Shown here: positions 50,110-59,997 of the stretch, in pieces | Position numbering within the stretch: the stretch's first letter is position 1 | Layout: every line of letters starts with the position of its first letter | Assembly (NCBI RefSeq): GCF_000935355.1 | Contig: NZ_JXZC01000006.1 | Location: 124,001-188,000, forward strand | DNA: 64,000 nt | Reading direction: 5' to 3' | Source: Rossellomorea aquimaris | GTDB taxonomy: Bacteria; Bacillota; Bacilli; Bacillales; Bacillaceae_B | Program-made: the position numbers and the translations under genes | The notes under the pieces: generated by a model | Seen by the model: only the letters and a program-made list of their open reading frames with translations | What the model was told of the DNA's origin: nothing | Databases searched by the model: none

Positions 50110-50484
50110 ATGAATCGTAATCCAATAATTCCATTCGTACTTATCATGGCTCTTGGAATTGGTCTTGTTTTCTTCTTATCTTTAGAAGGTCTTAACAATG
50201 CCGATGAAAAAGCAAAAGAAGAAGGTCACGGGGAAATGGAAGGTAAAGAAGGGGAAGAGGCTTCAAGCGGCGAATTCGATCCTGAGGCAGCTTACAAAGA
50301 TAATTGCTTATCTTGTCATGGTGGGAACTATGAAGGTGGAGCAGGTCCAGCCCTAAAGGGAACTGAACTTTCTAAAGATGAGATTAAAGAAACGATTAAA
50401 AACGGTAAAGGTATCATGCCAGCCGGTTTAATTGCTGAAGAAAATCTAGATGCGATGGCAGACTGGATCAAGTCACTTAAATAA
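50110..50484 (+). CDS. cccA: cytochrome c-550 (CccA)
   Basis: Membrane-anchored monoheme c-type cytochrome for electron transfer to the terminal oxidase. N-terminal membrane helix (about residues 5-27), acidic Gly/Glu linker, then a heme domain with Cys66-Leu-Ser-Cys69-His70 and a likely axial methionine in GIMPAGL. 124 residues. AAAGGAGGT precedes ATG 50110. Confidence 0.95.
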   Translation: MNRNPIIPFVLIMALGIGLVFFLSLEGLNNADEKAKEEGHGEMEGKEGEEASSGEFDPEAAYKDNCLSCHGGNYEGGAGPALKGTELSKDEIKETIKNGKGIMPAGLIAEENLDAMADWIKSLK

Positions 50485-50493
50485 TCAACGATG

Positions 50494-50530
50494 AAAAGGT
50501 TCTTTGTCTTTTGGGCAAAGGACTTTTTTT
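50494..50530 (+). terminator. terminator after cccA
   Basis: AAGGTTCTTTG / CAAAGGACTTT hairpin with a T tract. Confidence 0.75.
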
Positions 50531-50597
50531 ATCGGGAAAAGTTGGTTAGAATGATTATCGTACATGATACCCAATAAAAATGAGTAAAGGTGAACAA

Positions 50598-51308
50598 ATG
50601 AATATTCAACAATTATCGAAACGACTAGAAACAGTTGTGTCATACATACCCAAACAATCTAAAATCGCTGATATCGGTTCAGATCATGCATACTTACCGT
50701 GCTATGCCGTCAATAAAGGCATTGCGTCCTCTGCAATCGCAGGAGAAGTAGTGAAAGGTCCATACCTTTCTGCCAAGAAGCAGGTAGAAGATGCCGAATT
50801 AACTCGTGAGGTAGAAGTAAGATTTGGAAATGGCTTGGAAGTGATCGCTCCAGGTGAAGTAGATTGTATTACGATTGCCGGAATGGGGGGCGCATTGATT
50901 GCTTCTATTTTAGAGACGGGAAAAGAAAAGCTTACCAATCAGCCCAGGTTGATCCTTCAGCCGAATGTGAGCGCAAAGTCCATTCGAACATGGCTCATGG
51001 ACAATGAGTGGGACCTCTTAGGGGAAGAAATTCTTGAAGAGGATGATAAGGTATATGAAATTTTAGTGGCGGAGAAAGGAAATCCTAAACGGCACTATTC
51101 AGATGAACTTGAAAAAGAGCTTTTGCTCGGACCATTTTTAATGAAGGAGCGTAATGATGCATTTAGTAAAAAATGGAATCAAGAGCTTCGACAATGGAAG
51201 AATATATTGAATAACATGGAAAAAGCGGAAAAAACCGATGCATTAGAAGACCGTAAACAGGAACTTATTAAAAAAATACAATTGGTGGAGGAGGTCCTTA
51301 TCCCATGA
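50598..51308 (+). CDS. trmK: tRNA (adenine22-N1)-methyltransferase TrmK
   Basis: SAM-dependent enzyme making m1A22 in tRNA of Gram-positive bacteria (YqfN). Motif I is ADIGSDHAYLP, the catalytic-loop region ITIAGMGGALIASIL, and a helical C-terminal domain follows. ATG 50598 (MNIQQLSKR) follows AAAGGTGA; the ATG at 50580 lies before that site. 236 residues; overlaps yqfO by 4 bases (ATGA). Confidence 0.94.
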   Translation: MNIQQLSKRLETVVSYIPKQSKIADIGSDHAYLPCYAVNKGIASSAIAGEVVKGPYLSAKKQVEDAELTREVEVRFGNGLEVIAPGEVDCITIAGMGGALIASILETGKEKLTNQPRLILQPNVSAKSIRTWLMDNEWDLLGEEILEEDDKVYEILVAEKGNPKRHYSDELEKELLLGPFLMKERNDAFSKKWNQELRQWKNILNNMEKAEKTDALEDRKQELIKKIQLVEEVLIP

Positions 51309-52423
51309 AGACAGTAAACGGTCATGAGATCATTCAACTGTTCGAACAATTTTCACCTAAATATTTAGCAGAAGAAGGTGATCCGATTGGTCTTCAAATT
51401 GGTAAGTTAAACGAAAAGGTTGAAAATGTGATGATTACCCTTGATGTCTTGGAGAATGTTGTAGATGAAGCAATTAAAAACAATGTGAAATTAATCATTG
51501 CCCACCATCCACCGCTTTTCCGTCCGTTAAAGTCCTTGCAAACGGACACGTATCAGGGAAGAATGATTGAGAAGTTAATCAAGCATGACATTGCCGTTTA
51601 TGCGGCTCACACGAATCTGGATGTGGCGTCAGGCGGGGTGAATGATCTTCTATCAGACATGCTGCATTTGCAAGATACGTCTGTACTTGTCCCTACGTAC
51701 AATGAGGAGCTCCGTAAGTTGGTCGTGTATGTGCCAAAAGAAAACGCAAAGGAACTTCGGACGGCCCTTGGCAATGCAGGGGCAGGGCACATAGGAAACT
51801 ATTCTCACTGCAGCTTCTCGACTGAAGGTAAGGGAAGATTTCTCCCTGAGGAGGGTACGGACCCTTATATCGGTAAGCAAGGTTCCCTGGAGGAAGTAGC
51901 TGAAGAGAAGGTGGAAACGGTATATCCTGTTTCTTTAGAGAAAAAAGTGTTGAAAGCGATGTTCACCCACCATCCTTATGAAGAAATTGCTTATGATATC
52001 TATTCCCTTATAAATGAATCTCCCGCTTTAGGTTTGGGTAGGATCGGACATTTACAAGATGAGATGAGCCTTAAGGAATTTGCTTTATTTGTGAAAGAAA
52101 CCTTTGGTATGGACGGGATAAGGGTCATTGGTGATGGGGAAGCGAATGTGAAGAAAGTAGCAGTACTTGGCGGAGATGGAAATAAGTTTATCGGGAAGGC
52201 CAAAAGGCAGGGGGCAGATGTATTTGTGTCAGGAGATATTTATTACCACACCGCCCATGATGCCATGATGATGGGGCTTAATGTCGTTGACGCAGGTCAT
52301 CACATCGAAAAAGTCATGAAGGATGGAGTGGCCAGTTATTTGGCAAAAAAATGCTCTGAAAAAGGGTATATTGTCAATATATTCCCGTCAAAATCTGAAA
52401 CCAACCCATTTACGTATATGTAA
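51305..52423 (+). CDS. yqfO: Nif3-like dinuclear metal centre protein (YqfO)
   Basis: NIF3/GTP cyclohydrolase I type 2 family. Metal-binding motifs IAHHPPLFRP, HTNLDVASGGVND, and C-terminal AGHHIEKVMKDGVASYL; between them (about residues 130-235) is the PII/CutA-like insertion of the long Bacillus form. 372 residues. Reaction unproven. Translationally coupled to trmK. Confidence 0.93.
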   Translation: MKTVNGHEIIQLFEQFSPKYLAEEGDPIGLQIGKLNEKVENVMITLDVLENVVDEAIKNNVKLIIAHHPPLFRPLKSLQTDTYQGRMIEKLIKHDIAVYAAHTNLDVASGGVNDLLSDMLHLQDTSVLVPTYNEELRKLVVYVPKENAKELRTALGNAGAGHIGNYSHCSFSTEGKGRFLPEEGTDPYIGKQGSLEEVAEEKVETVYPVSLEKKVLKAMFTHHPYEEIAYDIYSLINESPALGLGRIGHLQDEMSLKEFALFVKETFGMDGIRVIGDGEANVKKVAVLGGDGNKFIGKAKRQGADVFVSGDIYYHTAHDAMMMGLNVVDAGHHIEKVMKDGVASYLAKKCSEKGYIVNIFPSKSETNPFTYM

Positions 52424-52424
52424 A

Positions 52425-52463
52425 AATGAAAGGCCCCTTGGAATTTCCAAGGGGCCTTTCATT
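52425..52463. terminator. bidirectional terminator between yqfO and ispH
   Basis: AATGAAAGGCCCCTTGG pairs exactly with its complement, T/A-rich flanks on both sides. Confidence 0.9.
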
Positions 52464-52466
52464 TAT

Positions 52467-53423
52467 TTATTTTGTTCCCATTTTTGCTTTTCGTACCTTA
52501 GGAAGAATTTTATTCAATGGGACATTTCGCTCTCTTGTCCAAGTGGATTCATCATTTGGATCAAAAGCTTCAAGGAATTTGATCACTTCTTTTACGATTG
52601 GAGTTGGAGTAGAGGCCCCCGCTGTTACAGCAACGATGCCCGCATCTTTAATCCATTCGATATCCAATTCACTAATGTCAGAAATCCGATGTGCAGGCGT
52701 ACCTGCGATATCCATTGATACTTGGGCAAGCCGGTTTGAGTTATTGCTCTTGGGATCGCCAACCACGATGAGAACATCTGCATCCCCAGCTTGTTCAGCA
52801 ACAGCTTCTTGACGAACCTGGGTAGCCAGACAGATTTCCTTATGCAGCTCTACGTGAGGATACATTTCCTTTACTTTATCCATTGTATCCAGTACATCCC
52901 ATTGACTCATCGTCGTTTGGTTTGTCACAATGATTTTTTCGTTTTCAATTGAAAGCTTTTCTACATCTTCTGCCGTTTCCACAAGGTGTACGATCTCAGG
53001 TGCAACCCCTACAGCCCCTTCAGGCTCGGGATGTCCTTTTTTACCGATATAGATTACGTCATAGCCTTCCGCTTCCTTAGTGCGGATCAAATCGTGGGTT
53101 TTGGTTACATCGGGACACGTTGCGTCCAGTGTGACAAGTCCTTTTTGTTTGGCTATTTCTTTCACTTCAGGGGATACTCCATGAGCCGTGAAGATAACCG
53201 TTCCTTCATTGACTTGTTCGATAATTTCTTTTCTGTTGCTGCCGTCCAGGGTAATGATCCCATCTTCTTCGAATGCATCAGTCACATGCTTGTTGTGAAC
53301 GATCATGCCTAAAATATAAATTGGACGAGGAAGCGATTTGTCTAATGCGGCGTTTCTTGCAATGACCATTGCATCTACGACACCATAACAATAGCCTCTC
53401 GGAGTAATCTTAATAATTTCCAT
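52467..53423 (-). CDS. ispH: 4-hydroxy-3-methylbut-2-enyl diphosphate reductase
   Basis: Last step of the MEP isoprenoid pathway, giving IPP and DMAPP. Three cluster-ligating cysteines are visible: [20 protein letters not shown] and [17 protein letters not shown] is also typical. 318 residues. AGGAGGA precedes the start. ispG, the preceding pathway step, is at 62161-63273. Confidence 0.97.
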   Translation of the reverse strand: MEIIKITPRGYCYGVVDAMVIARNAALDKSLPRPIYILGMIVHNKHVTDAFEEDGIITLDGSNRKEIIEQVNEGTVIFTAHGVSPEVKEIAKQKGLVTLDATCPDVTKTHDLIRTKEAEGYDVIYIGKKGHPEPEGAVGVAPEIVHLVETAEDVEKLSIENEKIIVTNQTTMSQWDVLDTMDKVKEMYPHVELHKEICLATQVRQEAVAEQAGDADVLIVVGDPKSNNSNRLAQVSMDIAGTPAHRISDISELDIEWIKDAGIVAVTAGASTPTPIVKEVIKFLEAFDPNDESTWTRERNVPLNKILPKVRKAKMGTK

Positions 53424-53568
53424 CTATGAATATCCTCCTACGTGAGAAAAGGTTTTGTCTTCATTATAAAGGAGAACAGTCTTTATGACAAAGAGAACGA
53501 AGTATATTAGCTTCTGACGAATGTTTTTCTGCCCCCGGGGACCAGTATAGAGGTGGTTGAAAGGGAAT

Positions 53569-53611
53569 AAAAAAATATCCCTGCCAGGTGAGTATTACCT
53601 TAAGGGATACG
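53569..53611 (-). terminator. terminator after yqfQ
   Basis: On the minus strand TATCCCT ... AGGGATATTTTTT forms a hairpin with T tract directly downstream of yqfQ. Confidence 0.75.
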
Positions 53612-53615
53612 GACT

Positions 53616-54317
53616 TTATATATATAATTTTGGCTTTGAACTTGATTTCGATCGGACTGGAACATCCACATCAAGTTCCGCATTTTCTACTGACTGTCTC
53701 TTTTTCTTTTTTTTCTTATCGGATTTTACTTCTGGGATATCGGTATCTTTTTCTTCTGTTTTCGCGTCTTCCGCTTGTTCATCAACTGACATATCTTTAA
53801 ATCCCCGATAGAGCTTCCAAAGAGCCGGTATATTCTTCACCATAGGCCCGTATTGTTGGAACATTGGCCCTAATTGTTGAGCAGTCTGGAGCATTTGTTG
53901 TGTATTGGATAAAAATGAATTCACATTGCCAGGGTTCAATAGACTTTGGAGGATTCCGCCGGCTGCCTGAGGTGATCGCTCAAATCCAGTTGAATTGGAA
54001 CCTGAATCCCCTCTTGAAAATTGTTGAAGAAGCCCAAGCCCACTACCTGCATTCCGGTTTTCACCTTTCTTAAGTAACTTCGACAACAGTCCACCTTTTC
54101 CTTGTCCCCGGCCACGACCTCTCTGATTCATTCCCATATTAAATCCCTGATTTTGACGTTGTCCTCCAAATTGAAACGGAGGTGGTTGCGACTGGCCCAA
54201 GCCAAAGCTGTTTCTACCAGGCTGCTGCATTCCGAACCCGTTGATACCCCGCTGCTGTCTCATTCCGAAAGGATTTCGCATATCCTGGCCCTGATTCCTC
54301 ATTCTTCTAGGTGACAT
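53616..54317 (-). CDS. yqfQ: YqfQ/VrrA-like low-complexity protein
   Basis: A 233-residue protein with a Gln/Gly/Asn/Met-rich N-terminal half (FGMRQQRGINGFGMQQ; RGRGRGQGKGG), a central conserved helix pair (GGILQSLLNPGNVNSFLSN; PALWKLYRGFKDM), and a charged Lys/Glu tail. Position next to ispH and composition match B. subtilis YqfQ and B. anthracis VrrA, known for variable repeats. Role unknown; a spore-coat link has been suggested for the family. AAAGGAGG precedes the ATG. Confidence 0.85.
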   Translation of the reverse strand: MSPRRMRNQGQDMRNPFGMRQQRGINGFGMQQPGRNSFGLGQSQPPPFQFGGQRQNQGFNMGMNQRGRGRGQGKGGLLSKLLKKGENRNAGSGLGLLQQFSRGDSGSNSTGFERSPQAAGGILQSLLNPGNVNSFLSNTQQMLQTAQQLGPMFQQYGPMVKNIPALWKLYRGFKDMSVDEQAEDAKTEEKDTDIPEVKSDKKKKKKRQSVENAELDVDVPVRSKSSSKPKLYI

Positions 54318-54637
54318 AATGACAGCCTCCTTTCATTTCGAATAAATTCGTCGACATTATAGAGTATGCAACAGGTGGAAAAAGGGTATTGATACACTAT
54401 CATCCTAAATAAAAATAAGTATGAACTAGAAGTTTTGTCAAAAAAATATTATAATGGTTAGATGTTCTTTAAATATGACGCTTACTAAACTGTTACGTTA
54501 AGATAAACTCACTAACAATGAACAAAAAAGTGACTCGTTAATTTAATATAAATCTGTGGTGAGGATGTGTATGACACGACATCCATCCCGGTGACAGCGT
54601 AAATAAAAGGATATATTGATAAAAGGAGATGTAATGA

Positions 54638-55945
54638 ATGAAAAAGAATTTATTTCTACAATTTGGATTCCAGTCCTTCATTAATGAAGCTGTAGAAGAA
54701 TTGGGTTTCTACGAACCAACAGAAATCCAAAAGAAAATGATCCCCCTGATTTTAAAAGGGCAAAGTGCTATTGGTCAATCACAGACAGGAACGGGAAAAA
54801 CACATTCGTATCTGTTACCAATCATTGAGAAGGTGAAAGCAGGATCAGATCAGGTACAGGCTGTGATTACAGCACCGACACGTGAACTGGCACAGCAGAT
54901 TTACCAAGAAGTATTAAAGATCACGAAAAATAGTGACATTGTTTCACGCTGCTTTATCGGTGGAACGGACAAGCAGAGAACGATTGAAAAATTAAAAAGC
55001 CAGCCTCATATTGTGGTTGGTACTCCTGGCCGAATCAATGATTTAGTGAAAGATCAGGCGTTATTTGTTCATACTGCCAGTTTACTGGTCATTGATGAAG
55101 CGGATCTGATGCTTGATATGGGATTCATTGAAGACGTGGATCAGATCGCCGCTAAGATGCCTGAAAAATTACAAATGCTCGTATTCTCTGCGACGATTCC
55201 AGAAAAACTGAAGCCATTCTTGAAAAAATATATGGAAAATCCACAGTATGCACATGTGGAGCCCGAGCAGCTATCGGCGAAAAATATTCAGCACGTGATC
55301 GTACCTCTGAAGAGTCGCGATAAAATCAACCTGCTGTACAATATCTTAGTGGATATAAATCCATATTTAGGTATTGTTTTCACCAATACAAAACAAAAAG
55401 CAGATGAAGTGGCAGATGCTCTGATCGCAAAAGGATTAAAGGTTGGACGGATTCACGGAGACCTTTCCCCACGTGAGCGTAAGAAAATGATGAAACAAAC
55501 CAGAAACCTGGATTATCAGTACATCGTAGCGACAGATTTAGCAGCAAGAGGGATTGATATTGAAGGTGTAAGTCATATCATTAACTTTGAACTTCCACAA
55601 GATCTTGATTTCTATGTTCACCGTTCCGGCCGGACGGCACGTGCAGGAAACAGTGGTATTGCATACACCATTTATACGCCGTCAGATGAAGATGCATTGA
55701 ATCGCTTAGAGAAGCTTGGCATCAGCTTTAGTCATAAAGACATTAAAAAAGGTGAATGGTCTGAGTTACCACCCCTTAACAAACGTAAGAACCGTCAAAA
55801 AACGAATGTTGATGAGATTGAAGAAAAAGCGAAATCAATGGTTCGAAAACCAAAAACAGTCAAGCCGGGCTATAAAAAGAAAATGAAATACAAAATGGAC
55901 CAAATCAAGAAACGGGAAAGAAGAATCAAAAACAGAAATAAATAA
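54638..55945 (+). CDS. cshB: DEAD-box RNA helicase CshB
   Basis: ATP-dependent RNA helicase involved in cold growth and ribosome assembly. Q motif FYEPTEIQ, Walker A SQTGTGKT, PTRELAQQ, DEAD in VIDEADLML, SAT in VFSATIP, and HRSGRTARAG; C terminus is Lys/Arg-rich. 435 residues, close to B. subtilis CshB. AAAAGGAGATG precedes the start. The 320-bp upstream gap (54318-54637) has a short hairpin (GGATGT/ACATCC at 54563) and a possible mini-ORF; no other gene. Confidence 0.95.
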   Translation: MKKNLFLQFGFQSFINEAVEELGFYEPTEIQKKMIPLILKGQSAIGQSQTGTGKTHSYLLPIIEKVKAGSDQVQAVITAPTRELAQQIYQEVLKITKNSDIVSRCFIGGTDKQRTIEKLKSQPHIVVGTPGRINDLVKDQALFVHTASLLVIDEADLMLDMGFIEDVDQIAAKMPEKLQMLVFSATIPEKLKPFLKKYMENPQYAHVEPEQLSAKNIQHVIVPLKSRDKINLLYNILVDINPYLGIVFTNTKQKADEVADALIAKGLKVGRIHGDLSPRERKKMMKQTRNLDYQYIVATDLAARGIDIEGVSHIINFELPQDLDFYVHRSGRTARAGNSGIAYTIYTPSDEDALNRLEKLGISFSHKDIKKGEWSELPPLNKRKNRQKTNVDEIEEKAKSMVRKPKTVKPGYKKKMKYKMDQIKKRERRIKNRNK

Positions 55946-56014
55946 GTGTTACAACGTGATTCATTTGTACACATTCGATACAATAAAGAGAGATTTTCTT
56001 AGGAGTTGAGAAGA

Positions 56015-56908
56015 ATGGTTAAGATTGGATCCCATGTTTCCATGAGTGGAAAGAACATGCTGCTCTCTTCAAGTGAAGAGGCTGTGTCTTACGGTGCGAA
56101 TACCTTCATGATCTATACAGGTGCGCCCCAAAATACAAGAAGAAAAAAGATCGAGGACCTGAATATAGAAGCTGGTCTTCGTCATATGAAAGAAAATGGA
56201 ATAGAGGATATCGTCGTTCATGCCCCTTATATCATTAACATCGGCAATACGACGAACCCGGCTACATTCGAGTTGGGGGTCAATTTCCTCCGTTCTGAAA
56301 TCGAGCGTACGGAAGCTCTGGGAGCAGGGCAGATCGTTCTTCACCCTGGTGCTCACGTTGGTGCCGGAGCTGAAAAAGGGATCGAGAAGATCATCGAAGG
56401 CCTGAATGAAGTATTAACAAAAGACCATAAAGTGCAAATCGCTTTGGAAACAATGGCAGGTAAGGGATCCGAATGCGGAAGATCCTTTGAAGAAATCGCT
56501 CAAATCATCAATGGAGTAGACCTGAATGACCGACTTTCAGTTTGCTTCGATACTTGTCACACCCATGATGCAGGTTATAATATCGTGGAAGATTTCGATG
56601 GAGTGTTGGAAGAGTTCGATAAAATTGTAGGTATTGATCGCTTAAAAGTTCTACACATTAATGATAGTAAGAATGAACGGGGAGCAGGTAAGGACCGCCA
56701 TGAAAATCTGGGGTTCGGTCATATAGGATTCAAAGCATTGAACTATATTGTTCATCATCCACAGCTGCAAGAGGTCCCTAAAATCCTGGAAACACCATAT
56801 GTAGGGGAAGATAAGAAAAATAAAAAACCCCCTTACAAATTCGAAATCGACATGCTTAAGAGTCAAACATTCGATGAAGATGTATTAACGAAAATACTGA
56901 ATCAATAA
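56015..56908 (+). CDS. nfo: endonuclease IV (apurinic/apyrimidinic)
   Basis: Zinc-dependent AP endonuclease for base-excision repair, important in spores. Metal-ligand segments: [71 protein letters not shown] 56015 (MVKIGSH) is nine bases after AGGAG, giving 297 residues; the TTG at 56006 is rejected. Confidence 0.97.
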   Translation: MVKIGSHVSMSGKNMLLSSSEEAVSYGANTFMIYTGAPQNTRRKKIEDLNIEAGLRHMKENGIEDIVVHAPYIINIGNTTNPATFELGVNFLRSEIERTEALGAGQIVLHPGAHVGAGAEKGIEKIIEGLNEVLTKDHKVQIALETMAGKGSECGRSFEEIAQIINGVDLNDRLSVCFDTCHTHDAGYNIVEDFDGVLEEFDKIVGIDRLKVLHINDSKNERGAGKDRHENLGFGHIGFKALNYIVHHPQLQEVPKILETPYVGEDKKNKKPPYKFEIDMLKSQTFDEDVLTKILNQ

Positions 56909-56918
56909 AAAAGGCAAT

Positions 56919-56960
56919 AGAGGAGGTCATCTCTCATCAATAGGGACGCCTCCTCTTCTT
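56919..56960. terminator. terminator between nfo and yqfT
   Basis: AGAGGAGGTC / GACGCCTCCTCT hairpin between the convergent genes, T-rich on the right, A-rich on the left. Confidence 0.78.
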
Positions 56961-56963
56961 TTA

Positions 56964-57218
56964 CTACCTGATAAGCTGCAAAAAGAGCTGGTTTATTTCC
57001 TTCGCCTTGACGGGACCTATGATCCTCGCCAAGTCCTTCACCAGTTTACTGCGTTTACTGTCATCGAAAATATTAATGTTCTTACCTTTAACACTTGCGA
57101 CGATGCTTGTTGCCTGTTGGGACGTCAATGTAATGTTATATTGTTTGGCGTACTTTAATAATTCCTCATTTGTAATATTGTTGATTTTGTGATTGATCAC
57201 ATTTTGTAATAGCTTCAT
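56964..57218 (-). CDS. yqfT: YqfT family protein (DUF2624)
   Basis: An 84-residue, probably all-helical cytosolic protein (LQNVINHKINNITNEELLKY ... KSKLVKDLARIIGPVKAKEI type). Same position and orientation as B. subtilis YqfT. ATG 57218 (MKLLQNV) follows GAGGAGTGA; the GTG three codons upstream is in that site. Function unknown. Confidence 0.85.
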   Translation of the reverse strand: MKLLQNVINHKINNITNEELLKYAKQYNITLTSQQATSIVASVKGKNINIFDDSKRSKLVKDLARIIGPVKAKEINQLFLQLIR

Positions 57219-57308
57219 GTTTATCACTCCTCAACAGATACATATGTAACTCATGTTCAGAAAGTGACATTTTTATAAGAAAATAAAGTGAAAGGAAAGG
57301 AATTCACG

Positions 57309-58190
57309 ATGACCCAAAGAGTGCATAAAAAAGAAAGTCCCCTTCATTTTATTTACCGATTGATTTTTATTACGATCGGAGCAGCCTTAGCTGCTATATC
57401 CATTGAGTTGTTCCTTGTTCCAAATAATATTATCGATGGTGGAATTATTGGTATTTCACTTATTTTGGATTATTTAGTTTCAGACACCATTCCATTTGTC
57501 AACTTTGCAACCTTGCTGGTTCTTCTTAATCTCCCTTTCATGTATTCAGGTTATAAACATATCGGGAAAACCTTTGTCGTTTCTTCGCTGTTTGCGATTA
57601 TCGCACTGGCAGGTATTGAAAGTCTTTTACACCATATTGAACCATTTGTCACTGAGAAAGTATTAGCCACTGTTTTTGGAGGTCTGACCCTTGGAGTGGG
57701 GGTAGGCCTTGTGATACGTCATGGTGGATCTCTGGATGGGACTGAAATCCTTGGTATCCTTTTAACGAAGAAGCTTCCGTTTTCAGTGGGGGAGTTTGTT
57801 ATGTTCATCAATATCTTCATTTTTGCCTGGGCAGCATTTGTATTCGGGCTTGAAGAAGCGATGTATTCGGTAATGACCTACTATATAGCCTTTAAGACGA
57901 TTGATACGGTGATACAGGGAATGGATGAAACAAAGGCAGTTATCATTGTTTCTGACCATTACCTTGAAGTATCCGACGCAATACTAAAAAGACTTGGCAG
58001 GGGAACAACGATGTTAAAGGGGCGTGGAGGATACACAGATAATGATAAAGAGGTCATTTATGTCGTAGTCACCAGACTTGAAGTAACAAAGTTGAAATCC
58101 ATTGTTTCTGATGTAGATCCCAATGCATTCATTACGATAATGAGTACACAGGAAACAAAGGGTGCACGATTTAAGTCTGCCATTCATTAA
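57309..58190 (+). CDS. yqfU: YitT family membrane protein (YqfU)
   Basis: A 293-residue protein with an N-terminal membrane domain of five to six helices (DUF161; [21 protein letters not shown]) and a C-terminal soluble DUF2179 domain ([18 protein letters not shown] ... [21 protein letters not shown]). Function unknown; transporter suggested by the family. ATG 57309 follows AAAGGAAAGGAA; the frame from 57288 is an extension. Confidence 0.9.
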   Translation: MTQRVHKKESPLHFIYRLIFITIGAALAAISIELFLVPNNIIDGGIIGISLILDYLVSDTIPFVNFATLLVLLNLPFMYSGYKHIGKTFVVSSLFAIIALAGIESLLHHIEPFVTEKVLATVFGGLTLGVGVGLVIRHGGSLDGTEILGILLTKKLPFSVGEFVMFINIFIFAWAAFVFGLEEAMYSVMTYYIAFKTIDTVIQGMDETKAVIIVSDHYLEVSDAILKRLGRGTTMLKGRGGYTDNDKEVIYVVVTRLEVTKLKSIVSDVDPNAFITIMSTQETKGARFKSAIH

Positions 58191-58204
58191 TGCAGCATTG
58201 GAAT

Positions 58205-58238
58205 AAAGGACTGCTCACTCATATTGAGCAGTCCTTTT
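58205..58238 (+). terminator. terminator after yqfU
   Basis: AAAGGACTGCTCA / TGAGCAGTCCTTTT hairpin. Confidence 0.88.
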
Positions 58239-58261
58239 ATTAGGTTATCGGGTATGAATGA

Positions 58262-58290
58262 TTTACAATTGTGCACCCATCATGTATACT
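58262..58290 (+). promoter_or_regulatory. sigma-A promoter of the zinc transporter operon
   Basis: TTTACA, 17-base spacer, TATACT; transcription would start near 58297, just before the Zur site. Confidence 0.75.
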
Positions 58291-58305
58291 ACCCTATGTA
58301 CTTTT

Positions 58306-58323
58306 AAATCGTAATGATTCTTA
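58306..58323 (+). promoter_or_regulatory. candidate Zur box
   Basis: AAATCGTAATGATTCTTA: the left half TCGTAAT and central N-ATT match the TCGTAATNATTACGA consensus; the right half is degenerate. It lies from about +10 to +27 of the predicted transcript, a position that would block transcription when Zur is zinc-loaded. Confidence 0.7.
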
Positions 58324-58341
58324 TAAAGAGAGATGATTAAC

Positions 58342-59118
58342 ATGGATACTACAAATCCCATTATTAAAATAGAAGATGTAAATTTCAGATACGAGAGGGA
58401 AAGAGTTCTCGAAGATATTAACCTGACCATCCCCAGAGGGGCATTCCTTGGAATTGTGGGACCTAATGGTTCAGGTAAATCGACATTACTTAAGCTTGTT
58501 CTGGGTCTGTTACGAGTAAAACAAGGGAATATTGAGTTATTTGGAGTCCCCCAGCATAAATTCAAGCAATGGGATCGCATAGGGTTTGTTTCCCAGAAGG
58601 CCAATAGCTTCAATACAGGTTTTCCAGCTACGGTTTATGAAGTGGTGGCGAGCGGATTGGCGAAAAAAGCAGGATTGTTCAAGAGAATTTCATCTAAATA
58701 CAAACAAGATGTGTATGGAGCCATTGAATCAGTTGGGATGAGTCCATTCGCAAAACGTAATATTGGGGAATTATCAGGAGGACAACAGCAAAGGGTATTT
58801 ATTGCCCGGGCGCTCGTAAGCCAGCCTGATATATTGATTCTTGATGAACCGACAGTGGGAGTGGACAGTCAAAACGTCCAAAATTTCTATGATATGTTAG
58901 AAACGTTAAATAAAGACTTAGGGATTACACTCGTTCTTGTAACTCATGACATAGGGTCGATTTCGAATAAAGTGACTCATGTCGCTTGCTTAAATAAACA
59001 TTTACATTTCCATGGCAAAACAGAAGAGTTTGAAAAGCTAAAAGAAAATCAGCTTTCCTCTTTTTATGGTCATGATGTACATTTCTTAAATCATGAGCAT
59101 GAACATCATCATTCATGA
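58342..59118 (+). CDS. znuC: zinc ABC transporter ATP-binding protein
   Basis: ATPase of a zinc importer (AdcC/ZurA type). Walker A GPNGSGKST, signature ELSGGQQQRVFIARAL, Walker B ILILDEPTVGVD, H-loop LVTHDIG; the C terminus is His-rich (HEHEHHHS), plausible for metal handling. ATG 58342 (MDTTNP) is about ten bases after AAAGAGAG and is preferred to 58333. 258 residues. First gene of znuC-znuB-zur. Confidence 0.93.
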   Translation: MDTTNPIIKIEDVNFRYERERVLEDINLTIPRGAFLGIVGPNGSGKSTLLKLVLGLLRVKQGNIELFGVPQHKFKQWDRIGFVSQKANSFNTGFPATVYEVVASGLAKKAGLFKRISSKYKQDVYGAIESVGMSPFAKRNIGELSGGQQQRVFIARALVSQPDILILDEPTVGVDSQNVQNFYDMLETLNKDLGITLVLVTHDIGSISNKVTHVACLNKHLHFHGKTEEFEKLKENQLSSFYGHDVHFLNHEHEHHHS

Positions 59119-59136
59119 TAGATCGGAGGGAAGACA

Positions 59137-59994
59137 ATGCTTCAAGCTATTTTTCAATATGAATTTTTACAAAATGCATTTCTTACGGGGATCCTCATAG
59201 GAATCATTGCACCTTTATTAGGAGCATTCATCGTCGTAAGGAGGCTATCTTTAATCGCGGATGCCTTGAGTCACGTCACTCTTTCAGGGATTGCAGCTAG
59301 CCTGTATTTAAGTAAAACGATTCCTGCTTTTTCGGGGGTGAATCCCCTGTATTTTGGAATGGTATTCTCTGTCATGGGCTCGTTGTTCATTGAACGTTTG
59401 CGTATGTTATATAAGCATTATCAGGAGCTTGCGATTCCGATCATCCTATCTGGAGGAATCGGGATAGGGGTCATCTTCATTTCACTGGCAGACGGTTTTA
59501 ATACAGATTTATTTAGTTATTTGTTTGGAAGTGTCAGCGCAGTCAGCAGGGGAGATTTGTATCTGATTGGAGGAATCAGCGTTCTTGTCATAGGCGTGAT
59601 TTTCCTCCTATATAAAGAATTGTTCCTTCTATCCTTTGATGAAGATCATGCAAAGGCGTCAGGTATCCCCGCTAAGGCTATCCACTTTATCTTTATGGTC
59701 ATGGTAGCACTTGTGATTGCCGCTTCTATGCGAGTCGTCGGGATCCTGCTGGTTTCGTCGCTTATGACATTACCGGTTGCTGCAAGTATCAGGATTGCCA
59801 ATGGATTTAAGCAAACGATCGGGTTTTCGCTTGTTTTCGGTGAAATTTCTGTTATTGTTGGATTAATCAGTGCCTTCTATTTGAATCTTGCACCAGGTGG
59901 TACGATTGTCATGACGGCGATTTTAATCCTTCTGATTACAATTGTGATTAAGAAAATAAAAACGTCGAGTCATTCTTCTAAAGTTGAGGTGTAG
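59137..59994 (+). CDS. znuB: zinc ABC transporter permease
   Basis: Integral-membrane subunit of the ABC-3 family (AdcB/ZurM type), 285 residues with eight or nine helices; RRLSLIADALSHVTLSGIA is the characteristic ATPase-contact loop. GGAGGGAAG precedes the ATG. No substrate-binding protein gene accompanies the pair here. Confidence 0.93.
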   Translation: MLQAIFQYEFLQNAFLTGILIGIIAPLLGAFIVVRRLSLIADALSHVTLSGIAASLYLSKTIPAFSGVNPLYFGMVFSVMGSLFIERLRMLYKHYQELAIPIILSGGIGIGVIFISLADGFNTDLFSYLFGSVSAVSRGDLYLIGGISVLVIGVIFLLYKELFLLSFDEDHAKASGIPAKAIHFIFMVMVALVIAASMRVVGILLVSSLMTLPVAASIRIANGFKQTIGFSLVFGEISVIVGLISAFYLNLAPGGTIVMTAILILLITIVIKKIKTSSHSSKVEV

Positions 59995-59997
59995 AAA

